NCBI RefSeq assembly: GCF_040358985.1
Contig: NZ_CP132932.1
Coordinates: forward strand, 3,224,001-3,288,000
DNA length: 64,000 nucleotides
Origin: Tunturibacter empetritectus
GTDB taxonomy: Bacteria; Acidobacteriota; Terriglobia; Terriglobales; Acidobacteriaceae
Direction of reading: 5' to 3'
Shown in pieces: positions 51,003-60,709 of this stretch. The notes beneath the pieces were generated by a model. That model saw only the letters and a list, made by a program, of their open reading frames with translations. It ran no database searches and was not told the origin of the DNA. Each line of letters starts with the position of its first letter. The stretch's first letter is position 1. The position numbers and the translations under genes are program-made.

Positions 51003-52178
51003 ATGAGGATTCATCTGCGGCCTATTTTTCTCATGCTGCTGGTGTGCGTGGCTCTTGCGTTTACGCCCGGCCTGCTTGGGCAGAGCCCGGTAGAGCGCCC
51101 TGCCTTGACGCGGATGCAGGAGTACAGGGCGCATCGGAGCTCGTCGGCCGATCCGCTGGGCGGCAATGAGGACCATCGGGAGATCGCACCGGGAGGGACG
51201 CTGGAGCTGCTGGATGCGGATGGTCCCGGCACGGTGACGCATATCTGGTTCACGATCTCGACGGGTGGGGTGGAGAACTACTTCCTCAAGAAGATCATCC
51301 TGCGCATGTACTGGGATAACGAGACCGAGCCGAGCGTAGAGACGACCCTGGCGGACTTTTTTGGGGAACACTTCGGCGATCTGCGGCCTTGGAGTTCGGA
51401 GATGCTTTCGGTGGGGCCGGACCGCTCGATGAATTCGTTCTTCCCGATGCCGTTTCGCAAGCATGCGCGGATCACTTTGACCAACGAGGGCAGCCTGAAG
51501 ATCGGACGCATCTATTTCAATCTGGATTATGTGATTCACAACAAGCCGCTGCCTGCGGATACGCTTTACTTCCACGCCTGCTTTACGCAGCAGCAGCCGG
51601 CGCATGGCTGGACGGACGATTGGAAGATCAATCGGGACGTTGCGGCCAAGCCGAATCTGGATGGGAAGGGAAACTTCAACTGGCTGGAGGCGACGGGCAA
51701 GGGGCAGTATGTCGGCGTGGTGATGTCGGTGCTGCAGAATCAGGATGGGTGGTGGGGCGAGGGCGACGATATGTTCTTCGTCGATGGGGAGAAGACGCCG
51801 TCGATTGCGGGGACGGGGGCGGAGGACTACTTTCTGGGGGCGTTCGACTTCTGGCCGGGTAACTACACGGGGCCTCGGTTCGGGATCTTCCGCATGGGCG
51901 AGGAGCATATCGGGAGCCGCTACACGGTCTATCGGTTTCACCTGGAGGAGCCGATTCCATTTACCAAGTCGCTGATTGCGGGGATCGAGCATGGCAGCGC
52001 GAATCATCGCTCGGATAGCTACTATGCGACGGCTTACTGGTATCAGACGCTGCCGCATGCGCCGCTGCCGCCGCTGCCTGCGATTGCGGACCGTATTCCT
52101 GAGATTCAACTGGTGGGGGGGCCGGGGGTGGTGACGCCTTCAAAGCTGGAGCCGAAGCCGCCTACGGCGAAGCAGTAG
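51003..52178 (+). CDS. Secreted GH172 (DUF2961) glycoside hydrolase
   Basis: About 391 residues from ATG 51003 (signal peptide RIHLRPIFLMLLVCVALAF). The DUF2961 core shows GTVTHIWFTI, ILRMYWDNETEPSVETTLAD FFG, NSFFPMPF, FNWLEATGKGQYVG and TGAEDYFLGAFDF with the catalytic-site Glu. DUF2961 is now CAZy family GH172, which includes alpha-D-fructofuranosidase/difructose-anhydride synthase and D-arabinofuranosidases. In-frame starts at 50934 (GTG) and 50949 (ATG, good GAGGA site) would add an N-terminal extension. Target linkage is unknown. Confidence 0.9.
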   Translation: MRIHLRPIFLMLLVCVALAFTPGLLGQSPVERPALTRMQEYRAHRSSSADPLGGNEDHREIAPGGTLELLDADGPGTVTHIWFTISTGGVENYFLKKIILRMYWDNETEPSVETTLADFFGEHFGDLRPWSSEMLSVGPDRSMNSFFPMPFRKHARITLTNEGSLKIGRIYFNLDYVIHNKPLPADTLYFHACFTQQQPAHGWTDDWKINRDVAAKPNLDGKGNFNWLEATGKGQYVGVVMSVLQNQDGWWGEGDDMFFVDGEKTPSIAGTGAEDYFLGAFDFWPGNYTGPRFGIFRMGEEHIGSRYTVYRFHLEEPIPFTKSLIAGIEHGSANHRSDSYYATAYWYQTLPHAPLPPLPAIADRIPEIQLVGGPGVVTPSKLEPKPPTAKQ

Positions 52179-52214
52179 GTATGACGGGTCGGCGCGGGTT
52201 TGGGTTTGTCTTCA

Positions 52215-52244
52215 CTTGATGCCTGGGCGCTTGATGCTTGGGCG
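52215..52244. repeat. Short tandem repeat, 2 x 15 bases
   Basis: CTTGATGCCTGGGCG is followed directly by CTTGATGCTTGGGCG in the gap between the convergent GH172 and malectin-regulator genes. Its meaning is unknown. Confidence 0.6.
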
Positions 52245-52321
52245 AAGAGGCTTTGCTGGTCTGCAGCGGCCCTGGCCTTTGTACGGCTGCTAAAGTCGGG
52301 TAAGACGTGTGGAAACGCAGC

Positions 52322-53905
52322 TTATGGAGAGACCGGAGCGACGGGCTCTTCTTCTATGACGATGGCGTTGATCATGGCGAAGTTCTGGCTGGGGATGAAG
52401 TTCAGCAGGAGCTTGCCCTGGCTGGTGGGTTTGACTCCGGTAAAGTGCCGGGTGATCTGGAAGCCGGCTCCTTTGGTCTCCTCGAGGATGTCGAGCTGCT
52501 TGATCAGCTCCATCCCGTTGCAGGTGACGTCGAAGCGGCGCATGCCGGGGGTTCCCTTTCCCTTGGGCTGGTGGGAGAACCAGGCGTCTTGAAAGTAGAG
52601 CGTGAGGCTATAGGTGCGGTTGGAGACGACTGGGATGGAGTAGCTGAAGTTGCCGAAGCGCTCGTGTTGGTAGAAGCCCTGCAGGGGGAGCTCGGGAAAG
52701 AGTTCGGTGAGCTGGCTGGTGCGACCGCCGTGGAACCAGGCATCGGGCGCCCAGACGGTGCCTTGCGGATCATAGTAGTAGGTGGGCAGGGTGGTCTGGC
52801 GAATGGGACGCATCGTGTCCCCGTTGGCGGGCAGGATCTCGATGGCGTTGATGAATGCGGTGAGGGTGATGCCTTTGAACTGCAGATGAATCTTGCCGTC
52901 CGCGGCAGGCCAGACGGAGGTGTAGATCTTTCCGGTGGCGATGCCGAATCCGCCTGCATCGGAGGTGACGTCCATCAACTGCTCGACGCGTTTGTCGTTG
53001 ATGAAGATGTTCATGGCGCGGAAGCCTTCACCGTGGGCGAAGCTCTCTGCAAAGTACAGGTGGACCTCGTAGGCGGCGCGGGGCAGGGGGATGTCGTAGC
53101 TGAAGTCGCCTTCGCGGCCGTTTTGATAGATGGTGGGGTCGGTGGCTCCGCCTACCTGCGCCAGCTTGCGGTGAAAGGTGTTGCCGCCGGTGAAGAAGAC
53201 GTCGGCGTTCCAGGTGCGTCCGCTGGTGTCCTGGTACGGGCGGCTTAGACCGGAGCCTATGCGGATTGCGGCGTCGGTCATGATAGGCCGCGGAGTGTCG
53301 GGGGCTTTGCGGCTAAACCAGAGCCAGGTGACTGCTGCTCCCAGCAAGGCCATGCTCAGCAGGGCGATGAAGAGACTCGCGGAGGTCCTGGGCTTTGACT
53401 TCGCTGTGACCGGACTTTCTGCTGGCGCCGCCGCACCGGGTTGAAGCTGTGGAGGCACCTCTCCGGTGGCAGCAGTGGCCTGAAGAACATGGTTGACGCT
53501 GGAGAAGGTCGCGCCTGTTTCAGCGGACGGGGTTTGGCTGGGGTCGGTCTCCGGATTCTGCACCACGAAGCTTGGCAGGCTTTGACCGATAGGCAGGGAG
53601 ATCCACAGGGTGTGATCCGCGCCTTCGGTCTCATAGAACTGCTTCAGTTTCTTGCGGAGATGGTGGAGGTTGACTCGGACGCTGCCGTCCTGCTGAGGGT
53701 CAAAGTCGCTGCTGCGACCCATCACCTGAGTGGCGATCTCGTATTCCTTGATGAAAGTCTCGCCGCGCAACTGACTTTCGCAGAGGTACTCCAGGATGCG
53801 GGCGAGCGTCGGAGCTCGGCGGAACATTTCGGAGGCGAGGACTGCATCGAGCTCGGCCCGTTCTGCGTGTATGGTCTTGGTGGAACTCACTGGTGATTCG
53901 ATCAT
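52322..53905 (-). CDS. Membrane-anchored winged-helix regulator with two periplasmic malectin domains
   Basis: 527 residues. The N-terminal ~115 residues resemble a CadC/ToxR-like DNA-binding winged helix (LARILEYLCESQLRG, GSVRVNLHHLRKKLKQFYE). A Pro/Ala linker and one membrane helix (ASLFIALLSMALLGAAVTWLWF, ~177-198) follow. Outside are two malectin-like carbohydrate-binding domains (~215-350 and ~360-515), with RTWNADVFFTGG / YDIPLPRAAYEVHLYFAE and the parallel GTVWAPDAWFHGG / YSIPVVSNRTYSLTLYFQD. It would sense a glycan in the periplasm and act on transcription directly. It is divergent from the unknown secreted protein and Oar receptor. Confidence 0.85.
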   Translation of the reverse strand: MIESPVSSTKTIHAERAELDAVLASEMFRRAPTLARILEYLCESQLRGETFIKEYEIATQVMGRSSDFDPQQDGSVRVNLHHLRKKLKQFYETEGADHTLWISLPIGQSLPSFVVQNPETDPSQTPSAETGATFSSVNHVLQATAATGEVPPQLQPGAAAPAESPVTAKSKPRTSASLFIALLSMALLGAAVTWLWFSRKAPDTPRPIMTDAAIRIGSGLSRPYQDTSGRTWNADVFFTGGNTFHRKLAQVGGATDPTIYQNGREGDFSYDIPLPRAAYEVHLYFAESFAHGEGFRAMNIFINDKRVEQLMDVTSDAGGFGIATGKIYTSVWPAADGKIHLQFKGITLTAFINAIEILPANGDTMRPIRQTTLPTYYYDPQGTVWAPDAWFHGGRTSQLTELFPELPLQGFYQHERFGNFSYSIPVVSNRTYSLTLYFQDAWFSHQPKGKGTPGMRRFDVTCNGMELIKQLDILEETKGAGFQITRHFTGVKPTSQGKLLLNFIPSQNFAMINAIVIEEEPVAPVSP

Positions 53906-54071
53906 GTTGCGCGCTCGCCTATGGCGCGGCCCCTGCTGCGACTGGTTGGAATTACTGCGATTGTTTCAACTGCGAACCGAGTCTACCATAACGATTCGAC
54001 CTTATGAGTCGACGGAAAAGGCCGGCCGGGTGGCGTAGGTTTCTTTGCCGAAGGTGTCTTAACATTTGCCA

Positions 54072-54086
54072 AAAACCTTAGGTTTT
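54072..54086. promoter_or_regulatory. Palindrome at the start of the unknown secreted protein gene
   Basis: AAAACC-TTA-GGTTTT ends directly before ATG 54087, in the region between the divergent regulator and this gene. It may be an operator of the malectin regulator, or it suggests that translation starts further downstream. Confidence 0.35.
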
Positions 54087-56438
54087 ATGCAAAAACACCC
54101 TTTAACATTGTTCAAACTTGATCCGGGCTCTGGGGGATTGTTCTATGGAGGCGAGGCACCATCCGGAAGTGGGGAAGGTTTGCAAAAGGACACGACGGGG
54201 AACCGGGGGTATCTGCATTCGATCCGTTTGGCCCCACTAGAGTTCGGGATCGTCGGCTATTTCCTACTCTTCTTCGGTTTGGGACTAAACGCCGTTCCGG
54301 TGTGCGCCCAGGAGGGCATGGGAGGCACGCAGGAGACACATTTTCACCTGGCTCCCCGTCCCAGCGTGGTCCGGGCCAGCGCGGTCCAGCCGATTACCGC
54401 TGAGGCGATGCTCGACAGACTGGATGGCCTGTGCCGATTCACGGTGCAGTGGCAGGATGCCAGCGGCGCAGTCATCGATCCGTTCGTGCATCGCGAGTTT
54501 CAGTATGCGACTCCTTACTTCGCTTTTGCGGTCGGCACCCTGGTTGAGGCTGGACGTTCCCGCGACCTGCTGCCGCATGGGGTGGCGGCGATGGAGAGCG
54601 CGACGCGGCAGTTGGGTGGTGGAGACGCCGCTGTTCCGGATCGACACGGCGAGTTTTTTCTGGCGTCGCTTAGCGAAGCGCTGCCCGTCTACAAAGGGCT
54701 GGTGCCGGAGGAGACCTGGCTGCGCTGGAGCAATCGGCTTCGTCTTCCGATCGCGGAGATGATCGCCGAAAAGCAGATAGGCAACTGGCGAACCTACGCG
54801 ATGAAAGGGGAGTGGCAGAGGGCGAAGCTTGGGCTGGTCTCGCACAGCGATGCTGTCTCCTTTATCGAGGAGAACTGGAAGAAGGATGAGCTGGGACGGT
54901 TTGCCGCGGCGCCCACTTTTCTTTACCACGATCGAAGCAGCGATCCGGATACGCTGAGTGTGGCGCTGGTTGGGGAGGGCAACCTGCTGGCGCTGGTGCT
55001 GGAAGACTATGACGGACCCAGCGCCGCGGAGATCAAGGCCAAGGTGCTGGCAGCGCTGCGGGCTACTGTGCTGCTGGTTGATCCGACGGGGCAGGTGCCG
55101 GCGAACGGACGCACCGACGACCATGTGTGGACGGAGGTGGGGTTGCAACTGCTGTTCTCTGCGGCGGCGCCGATGATGCGGGCGGAGGGAGATGCGCGCA
55201 CGGCCGACGCCATGGAGCGGCTGGCTGAATTGAGCTTTGCCGGGATGGAACGGTGGCGGCGAAGCGACGGCAGGTGGAGCGGGAGCTACTACATTACGAA
55301 GAATCACTTCGATCCGGCGCTTCGGGTGGGGTATCAGAATGCGTCGCAGTACTCGAACTACAGCGGTTCGCTGATGTTTCATCTGGCCGAGATGTACCGG
55401 CTGCGGAGCAAGCTTGCGATCAAGCCGGTGAGCGTGCCTTCCCCAGCAGAGATTGGTGGGTATGCTGTGCAGCTCGATCCGGCTTTTGCGGCGTCGTTTG
55501 CCAACGCGGGGGGACTTCAACTCGAGTTCAATCTGCACGGGGAGACGAAGGAGACCAACGACAACTGGTGGACGCCGCTGGGCGTTGTCCGGATCGCTCG
55601 GGCAGCGTGGGAGACCCGGTTGGGACCTTCGGACGGAGCGCAGACCGCGTCGGCTGCGGCGAGTTTTGCTCCAGAGATTCAACGAAACGGCGAGTGGGTC
55701 AGGTTATCGGCGATTCCCGATGTCTATGAGGCGACCTGGAGCGTGCAGATGGTCAATCCTGCGATCGTTCGCTGCACAATGGAGTACCACCCGACCGCAG
55801 GGCACGATGGCCCCAGCTTTCGCGACCGGTTCGCGATTACTCCGGATGGGGTGCTTTCGACCGTTAAAGAGATCGCGCAGGAGCATGAGAGCTGGGGCGT
55901 TACCTGGCCGCTTTTGGTCGATGATGGGCAGCCGTTGCGTACACGGATCGATGGCCGCATCGCGGAGGCCAGCTTTGCGGCTGGGGCCGACACGGAGAGC
56001 TTCTTAGCGGTCGATGGTGATGCCACTCTGGATGCTAAGATGAAGCCGGTTCGCTCGACCTTTGGCGATCTGCTTCCGGTACGCATGAGAACTGCCGGCG
56101 CAACCTCGCATACCTTTGTCTATCCGCATGACGCGGGACAGCCTGATGCGGATGCCGTCCTGAAGAGCTTTCGGATTACGGAGCGAGGTTTCGTGTCGGC
56201 GCTCGGGCGGGTCGAAGGGGATATCTATATAAGTCCGACGTTCGCTGGCGGGCGGGGCAGCGAGGTCGCTCTGAAGGAAGGCGGAAGAGCCGATCTCCGG
56301 TTCAACCGCGAGTGCGGCTTCGTCGTTCAGATCAGTCACGGAGCAGTCACGGCGATCGAGGTGGATCGTGCGGTGACGGCTCGACTTCGGGGACATACCT
56401 ACCAACTAAATGCCTATCGCCCTTTATTCCTTCCCTGA
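54087..56438 (+). CDS. Large secreted protein of unknown family, probably glycan-active
   Basis: About 783 residues. A hydrophobic export segment (EFGIVGYFLLFFGLGLNAVPV) lies ~50 residues after ATG 54087, so the true start may be a later TTG (54180 or 54228). Residues ~100-430 look alpha-helical with barrel-like pairs (FQYATPYFAFAVGTLV, GRTDDHVWTEVGLQLLF, NASQYSNYSGSLMFHLAEMY). The C-terminal half is beta-rich (LQLEFNLHGETKETNDNWWT, PLGVVRIARAAWE), the general layout of (alpha/alpha)6-barrel lyases and hydrolases. I cannot name a CAZy family. Its place between a malectin regulator and an Oar receptor suggests it acts on the sensed glycan. Confidence 0.7.
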   Translation: MQKHPLTLFKLDPGSGGLFYGGEAPSGSGEGLQKDTTGNRGYLHSIRLAPLEFGIVGYFLLFFGLGLNAVPVCAQEGMGGTQETHFHLAPRPSVVRASAVQPITAEAMLDRLDGLCRFTVQWQDASGAVIDPFVHREFQYATPYFAFAVGTLVEAGRSRDLLPHGVAAMESATRQLGGGDAAVPDRHGEFFLASLSEALPVYKGLVPEETWLRWSNRLRLPIAEMIAEKQIGNWRTYAMKGEWQRAKLGLVSHSDAVSFIEENWKKDELGRFAAAPTFLYHDRSSDPDTLSVALVGEGNLLALVLEDYDGPSAAEIKAKVLAALRATVLLVDPTGQVPANGRTDDHVWTEVGLQLLFSAAAPMMRAEGDARTADAMERLAELSFAGMERWRRSDGRWSGSYYITKNHFDPALRVGYQNASQYSNYSGSLMFHLAEMYRLRSKLAIKPVSVPSPAEIGGYAVQLDPAFAASFANAGGLQLEFNLHGETKETNDNWWTPLGVVRIARAAWETRLGPSDGAQTASAAASFAPEIQRNGEWVRLSAIPDVYEATWSVQMVNPAIVRCTMEYHPTAGHDGPSFRDRFAITPDGVLSTVKEIAQEHESWGVTWPLLVDDGQPLRTRIDGRIAEASFAAGADTESFLAVDGDATLDAKMKPVRSTFGDLLPVRMRTAGATSHTFVYPHDAGQPDADAVLKSFRITERGFVSALGRVEGDIYISPTFAGGRGSEVALKEGGRADLRFNRECGFVVQISHGAVTAIEVDRAVTARLRGHTYQLNAYRPLFLP

Positions 56439-56781
56439 CCATTGCAAGAGTCGGACGACTGGAGCGTAAGCCTTGCAACACACGAGTCCTTGGGAATGCC
56501 GACTAGCATTGGAAGCAGAACCAAGGTCGATACACTTCGCGGAAGTTAGCTCTTAGGGCACAGAAGTTATCTGCTGCCTGGCGCTTGCTCAATCAACCGC
56601 TTTGTCTACCGTCACTTCCTCCTTACGGAGGAGAGGGCGGTGCAACCCGCGAAACGTAATGTCATTTTGTTAAGAGAGGCGTTAACAGCCTTCGTTTGCA
56701 GTAAAAGCCTTGCCAATAACTTTACTGTCTTCTTTTCGGCGAAATAGACTCAGCACGCTTTTACTTCGGAGGCTTCACTGT
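56439..56781. promoter_or_regulatory. Leader region of the Oar receptor gene with hairpin
   Basis: No gene is seen. At 56617-56632 TCCTCC-ttac-GGAGGA forms a perfect six-pair hairpin. Its left arm is complementary to the GGAGG ribosome site at 56768-56772, nine bases before ATG 56782. The stretch 56655-56700 (CATTTTGTTAAGAGAGGCG TTAAC) is AT-rich and may hold promoter elements. Confidence 0.4.
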
Positions 56782-59700
56782 ATGCAAAAGATTCTTATAA
56801 GAGATAAAAGGATGGGAGCGTTCCGGTGGGTTCTGCTTCTAATTCTTCAGGTTGCGGCTTGCCGTCTGGTGGCACAGGTCAACTCTTCGACTGTGACCGG
56901 GACTGTGACGGACTCGTCGGGTGCCAGAGTTGCGGGGGCCAAGGTCCTCATTACGAATCAGGCTACGGGTGTTTCGGTGTCCACGGTAACGACCGGGACG
57001 GGCGAGTATACGGCTCCGTACCTGATCGCAGGCACCTATAAGGTGCAGGTTATTGCTTCCGGATTTGCGTCCCAGTTGGCGGAGAACGCGCCGGTAGGCA
57101 ACAACGCGACGGTGCATGTCGACGTGGTTTTGAAGACGGGCGGCACGGAGACGATCGTGCAGGTAGACGCGGGCGCGGCTGCGCTGCAGACCGACGACAC
57201 CACCGTGAAGACGACGATCGACGCGCTTCAGATCGATGCCCTGCCGAATATCAATCAGAATCCGCTGCTCTATGCCACGCTGCAGCCGGGGGTTGCGGCG
57301 GAGAAATCGGCGCACCAGACTCAGAGTACGGACTCGTTCGGGATCGGACCTCATGCCCGCCGTGTTGAGTCGCTGATCAGCGTCAACGGCGGTCTCGGAT
57401 TCACGACCGACATCCAGCTTGACGGTATTCCGATCCTGGCCAGCGACTACAACGAAGAGGGCATCACTCCCAACCAGGAGAGCATCCAGGAGGTGCAGGT
57501 CCAGTCAAATACCTTCTCGTCGGAGTATGGCCGCGGCACTGGGATTGTCGAATACTTCTCAAAGAGCGGGACCAACGCGCTTCATGGCGAGGTCGTCTAT
57601 CGCAACCGTAACGAAGCCTTCAATGCGAACGGTTATGGAAACAACTTCAACCATTTTGTCTCTGCGCAGACCAATCCAGCGACCCAGACCGGTGTGCGCG
57701 GTCCGTTCAAGATCAATTACTTCGGCGGTTCACTCGGCGGCCCCATTATCAAAGACAAGCTCTTCTTCTTTGCCAGTTACGAGGGTTTGAAGCACGTCGC
57801 GCCCATCAACAAGAACATCACCGTACCCACGATGCTCGAGCGGAACGGCGATTTTTCCTGCACAAAGATTCAGGACAACAATGGTAACCCCGTTCCGGTC
57901 ACGATCTATAACCCCTACACGGCGACCCAGGTAGCACCAAACGTTTATGAACGGGCCTTATTCGCCCCAGGCTCGGCAAACTGCGCGGGAGCCGGCAACT
58001 TTGGCGGAGGCGGCAGCGCGGTCGGCGGTGGTTCTGCCATCCCAGCAGGCAACCTGGATGCGGTGGGCGTGAAGGTGTACTCCAATTACCCGCTGCCGAA
58101 CCAGGCGGCCTCCGACGTCTATGGAAACAATAACTACAACGTCAACACCACGCAGAACTTCCTCCGCAATACGGGCCAGATCCGCGTCGATTACAAGCTG
58201 AACAGCCGCAACAGCATCTATGCGACCGGCGGTATCTCAGAGGGTTCGGTGATTGTTCCGAACTTCCTGGGTCCTAACAACCCGTTCTATCCCAATATCA
58301 CCTGGGGTCAGACCATCACAGACAACAACCCGTACGCAGCCATTGGCGACACGGTGATCTTCAGCCCGACGCTGGTGCTTGATGTTCGCTATGGAGTCAA
58401 CCGGATGCAGAGCATCGAAGGATATGGGCCGAAGTCAGGCACCTTCGACAACTCTCCTTATCAACAGCCAGCTGCGGTGCAGTCGCTGGTCAACGACCCA
58501 AGCCAGCCCTTCGACTTCTGTCCGGGATCGAGCACTCAATACACTTGTCTGAATTACACGGTGGGTCAGCACATCAACGAGCACCAGACCAACCACAGCG
58601 CGGTAGCCAGCATCACGAAGACGCACGGCAGCTTTACCTTTAAGGTAGGCGGCGAGTATCGTGTCGGCCTGTTGAACACGGCCAATCCGGTCCATGCGAA
58701 CTTCGAGGTCGGTAACTACTACTCCGATCAGAACTATACGTCGCAGTATACGGATGCGAACGGCAATAACGTGGGCTCATACAACACCACAAATGTGCAG
58801 CAAGGTTTTCCAGCGGCACAGTGGCTGACCGGAGCCGGGTACGAGGTGGCGGCGAGCTCAGTCGCCTCGGCGCTGGCGATGAAGTATGGTGCGTTCTACG
58901 AACAGACGACCTGGAAGGCTACGCCGAAGCTGACGCTGAACTTCGGGCTGCGATTTGAGTTGCAGGCGGGGCCGACAGAGCGCCACAACCAGCAGTCGGC
59001 GTTCGATACGGAGGGCACCAACCCGTATGGCAAGGGCTCCTATGTGTTCTCGGGCACCAACGGCTACTCCCGCAACCTTTATCTGTCTCACTACAATGAC
59101 TACGGCCCGCGATTTGGGGTGGCCTACAACCTCGACAGCACTACGGTGATTCGCGGCGGCTTCGGGATCGCGTACCTTCCTACCAACTCCGGCTTCGGCT
59201 TTACGTCCCAGAACAATACAGCCTTCACGACGCACAATGTCGCGAGCTCGAGTGCCGTCTTTGGAGCGAACCCGAACGGAATTCCGATCGGCAAGTTCTA
59301 CGATGGGCAGGTGTCCGGCAACATCGTTCCTGCGCTGGGGTCCGACACTACCAATCCGCTGCAGTATGGCGGCTCAAACTCTTATCTGCAGGACTACCGC
59401 AGCACGTACGACGGCCGGTTGCTGCAGTGGAACGTCTTCTTCGAGAAGAGCTTTACGCCGTCGACGATCTTCTCGCTGGGTTATTCGGCTTCGAACGGAG
59501 ACAGGCTGCCGTTTTCCAACGTCCCTGTCAACGGTCTTGGCGCTAACGGCACGGGAACATTTTCGCCTCCGGGCTTCCAGACCATCTCGCCGGCGCTGCT
59601 TGCTTCGTGGAGACAGTCTTACATCTCCTCCAATGGCACCAATCCCGGCACACTGCCTATTGCCAACCCTTACCACGGCAATGGGTTTCAAGGGGGCGCG

Positions 59701-60690
59701 CTCTCTGCGGCTACGGTTCCGGCGTGGCGGCTGCAGGTTCCGTATCCGGAGTTTCCGGATTTGAATCTGTTGGAGCAGAAGGCACACTCCAACTACCAGT
59801 CCTTGATAGCCGAGGTTCGACACACGTTGTCGAAGGGCATTCAGTTCGATGCAAGCTATGTATGGTCCAAGGAGATCGACGACACGCAGAACATCGGGCA
59901 GAGCAACGACGCGTTCAACAATGCGGGCGAACAGAATACCGGCTACCTGCTAAACCTGAATGACCCTTACGAGAATCGGCACGTCGGCTACAACGACATA
60001 CCGAACCGCGTGGTGGTCACGGCGCTGTTTGAATCGCCCTTTGGCCGGAACAGACAGTTCCTGGCGAATAGCAAGGCTGCGGATCTGCTACTCGGGGGCT
60101 GGCGACTGGGCACGTCTTTCCAGGCGCAGACAGGAACGCCGATCGAGATCAGCTCCTCGATGGGCAGCCTGAATAATCGCCCGAACCGCGTTCCGGGAGT
60201 CAATCCGATCCTGCCGAAGTCGGAGCGCCACTTCTTCTACAACCCTAAAGGCGGCCAGACGATCCAGTTACCCGGACTGGATGGCGGCGGCACAGCGAAC
60301 GTGACCTGCACGGGCTGCATGCCTTACCTGAATCCGCTTGCTTTCGCAGGTCCAACGGTGACGACGCCAAACGGCAAGATCGAGCCGGATATCTTCTGGT
60401 ACGGCAACTCGCGAGTTGCCTTTGACGATATCCGCAGTCCGAACAACATATTCTTCGACGCGCAACTGCAGCGCGACTTCCGCATCACGGAGCGCGTCCA
60501 CTTTTCGGTGGCGGCGAACGCCTTCAACGTGCTGAACTTGACGCAGTTCACGCCAATCCAGGCTATTGGCGTGGGCGGCATCAACACCAGCTCCACCTCA
60601 AGACCAATCGGAACGTCCTCGCTTCAGACGGAGCCGCTGAACTTCTACGATCCGCGACAGCTTGAACTGCAAGGGAGGATTACCTTCTAA
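56782..60690 (+). CDS. TonB-dependent receptor, Oar-like, with carboxypeptidase regulatory-like N-domain
   Basis: 1302 residues from ATG 56782, which has GGAGG nine bases upstream. A signal peptide (WVLLLILQVAACRLVAQ) precedes a CarboxypepD_reg-like beta domain (STVTGTVTDSSGARVAGAKV, ~30-115). The plug follows (ISVNGGLGFTTDIQLDG, QEVQVQSNTFSSEYGRGTG) and then a large outer-membrane barrel ending in an aromatic residue (LELQGRITF). Such Acidobacteria receptors are counterparts of SusC and probably import glycan fragments. The neighbouring unknown enzyme and malectin regulator support this. A terminator follows at 60710. Confidence 0.95.
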   Translation: MQKILIRDKRMGAFRWVLLLILQVAACRLVAQVNSSTVTGTVTDSSGARVAGAKVLITNQATGVSVSTVTTGTGEYTAPYLIAGTYKVQVIASGFASQLAENAPVGNNATVHVDVVLKTGGTETIVQVDAGAAALQTDDTTVKTTIDALQIDALPNINQNPLLYATLQPGVAAEKSAHQTQSTDSFGIGPHARRVESLISVNGGLGFTTDIQLDGIPILASDYNEEGITPNQESIQEVQVQSNTFSSEYGRGTGIVEYFSKSGTNALHGEVVYRNRNEAFNANGYGNNFNHFVSAQTNPATQTGVRGPFKINYFGGSLGGPIIKDKLFFFASYEGLKHVAPINKNITVPTMLERNGDFSCTKIQDNNGNPVPVTIYNPYTATQVAPNVYERALFAPGSANCAGAGNFGGGGSAVGGGSAIPAGNLDAVGVKVYSNYPLPNQAASDVYGNNNYNVNTTQNFLRNTGQIRVDYKLNSRNSIYATGGISEGSVIVPNFLGPNNPFYPNITWGQTITDNNPYAAIGDTVIFSPTLVLDVRYGVNRMQSIEGYGPKSGTFDNSPYQQPAAVQSLVNDPSQPFDFCPGSSTQYTCLNYTVGQHINEHQTNHSAVASITKTHGSFTFKVGGEYRVGLLNTANPVHANFEVGNYYSDQNYTSQYTDANGNNVGSYNTTNVQQGFPAAQWLTGAGYEVAASSVASALAMKYGAFYEQTTWKATPKLTLNFGLRFELQAGPTERHNQQSAFDTEGTNPYGKGSYVFSGTNGYSRNLYLSHYNDYGPRFGVAYNLDSTTVIRGGFGIAYLPTNSGFGFTSQNNTAFTTHNVASSSAVFGANPNGIPIGKFYDGQVSGNIVPALGSDTTNPLQYGGSNSYLQDYRSTYDGRLLQWNVFFEKSFTPSTIFSLGYSASNGDRLPFSNVPVNGLGANGTGTFSPPGFQTISPALLASWRQSYISSNGTNPGTLPIANPYHGNGFQGGALSAATVPAWRLQVPYPEFPDLNLLEQKAHSNYQSLIAEVRHTLSKGIQFDASYVWSKEIDDTQNIGQSNDAFNNAGEQNTGYLLNLNDPYENRHVGYNDIPNRVVVTALFESPFGRNRQFLANSKAADLLLGGWRLGTSFQAQTGTPIEISSSMGSLNNRPNRVPGVNPILPKSERHFFYNPKGGQTIQLPGLDGGGTANVTCTGCMPYLNPLAFAGPTVTTPNGKIEPDIFWYGNSRVAFDDIRSPNNIFFDAQLQRDFRITERVHFSVAANAFNVLNLTQFTPIQAIGVGGINTSSTSRPIGTSSLQTEPLNFYDPRQLELQGRITF

Positions 60691-60709
60691 GCGGTGCTTT
60701 TTGGCCAAC

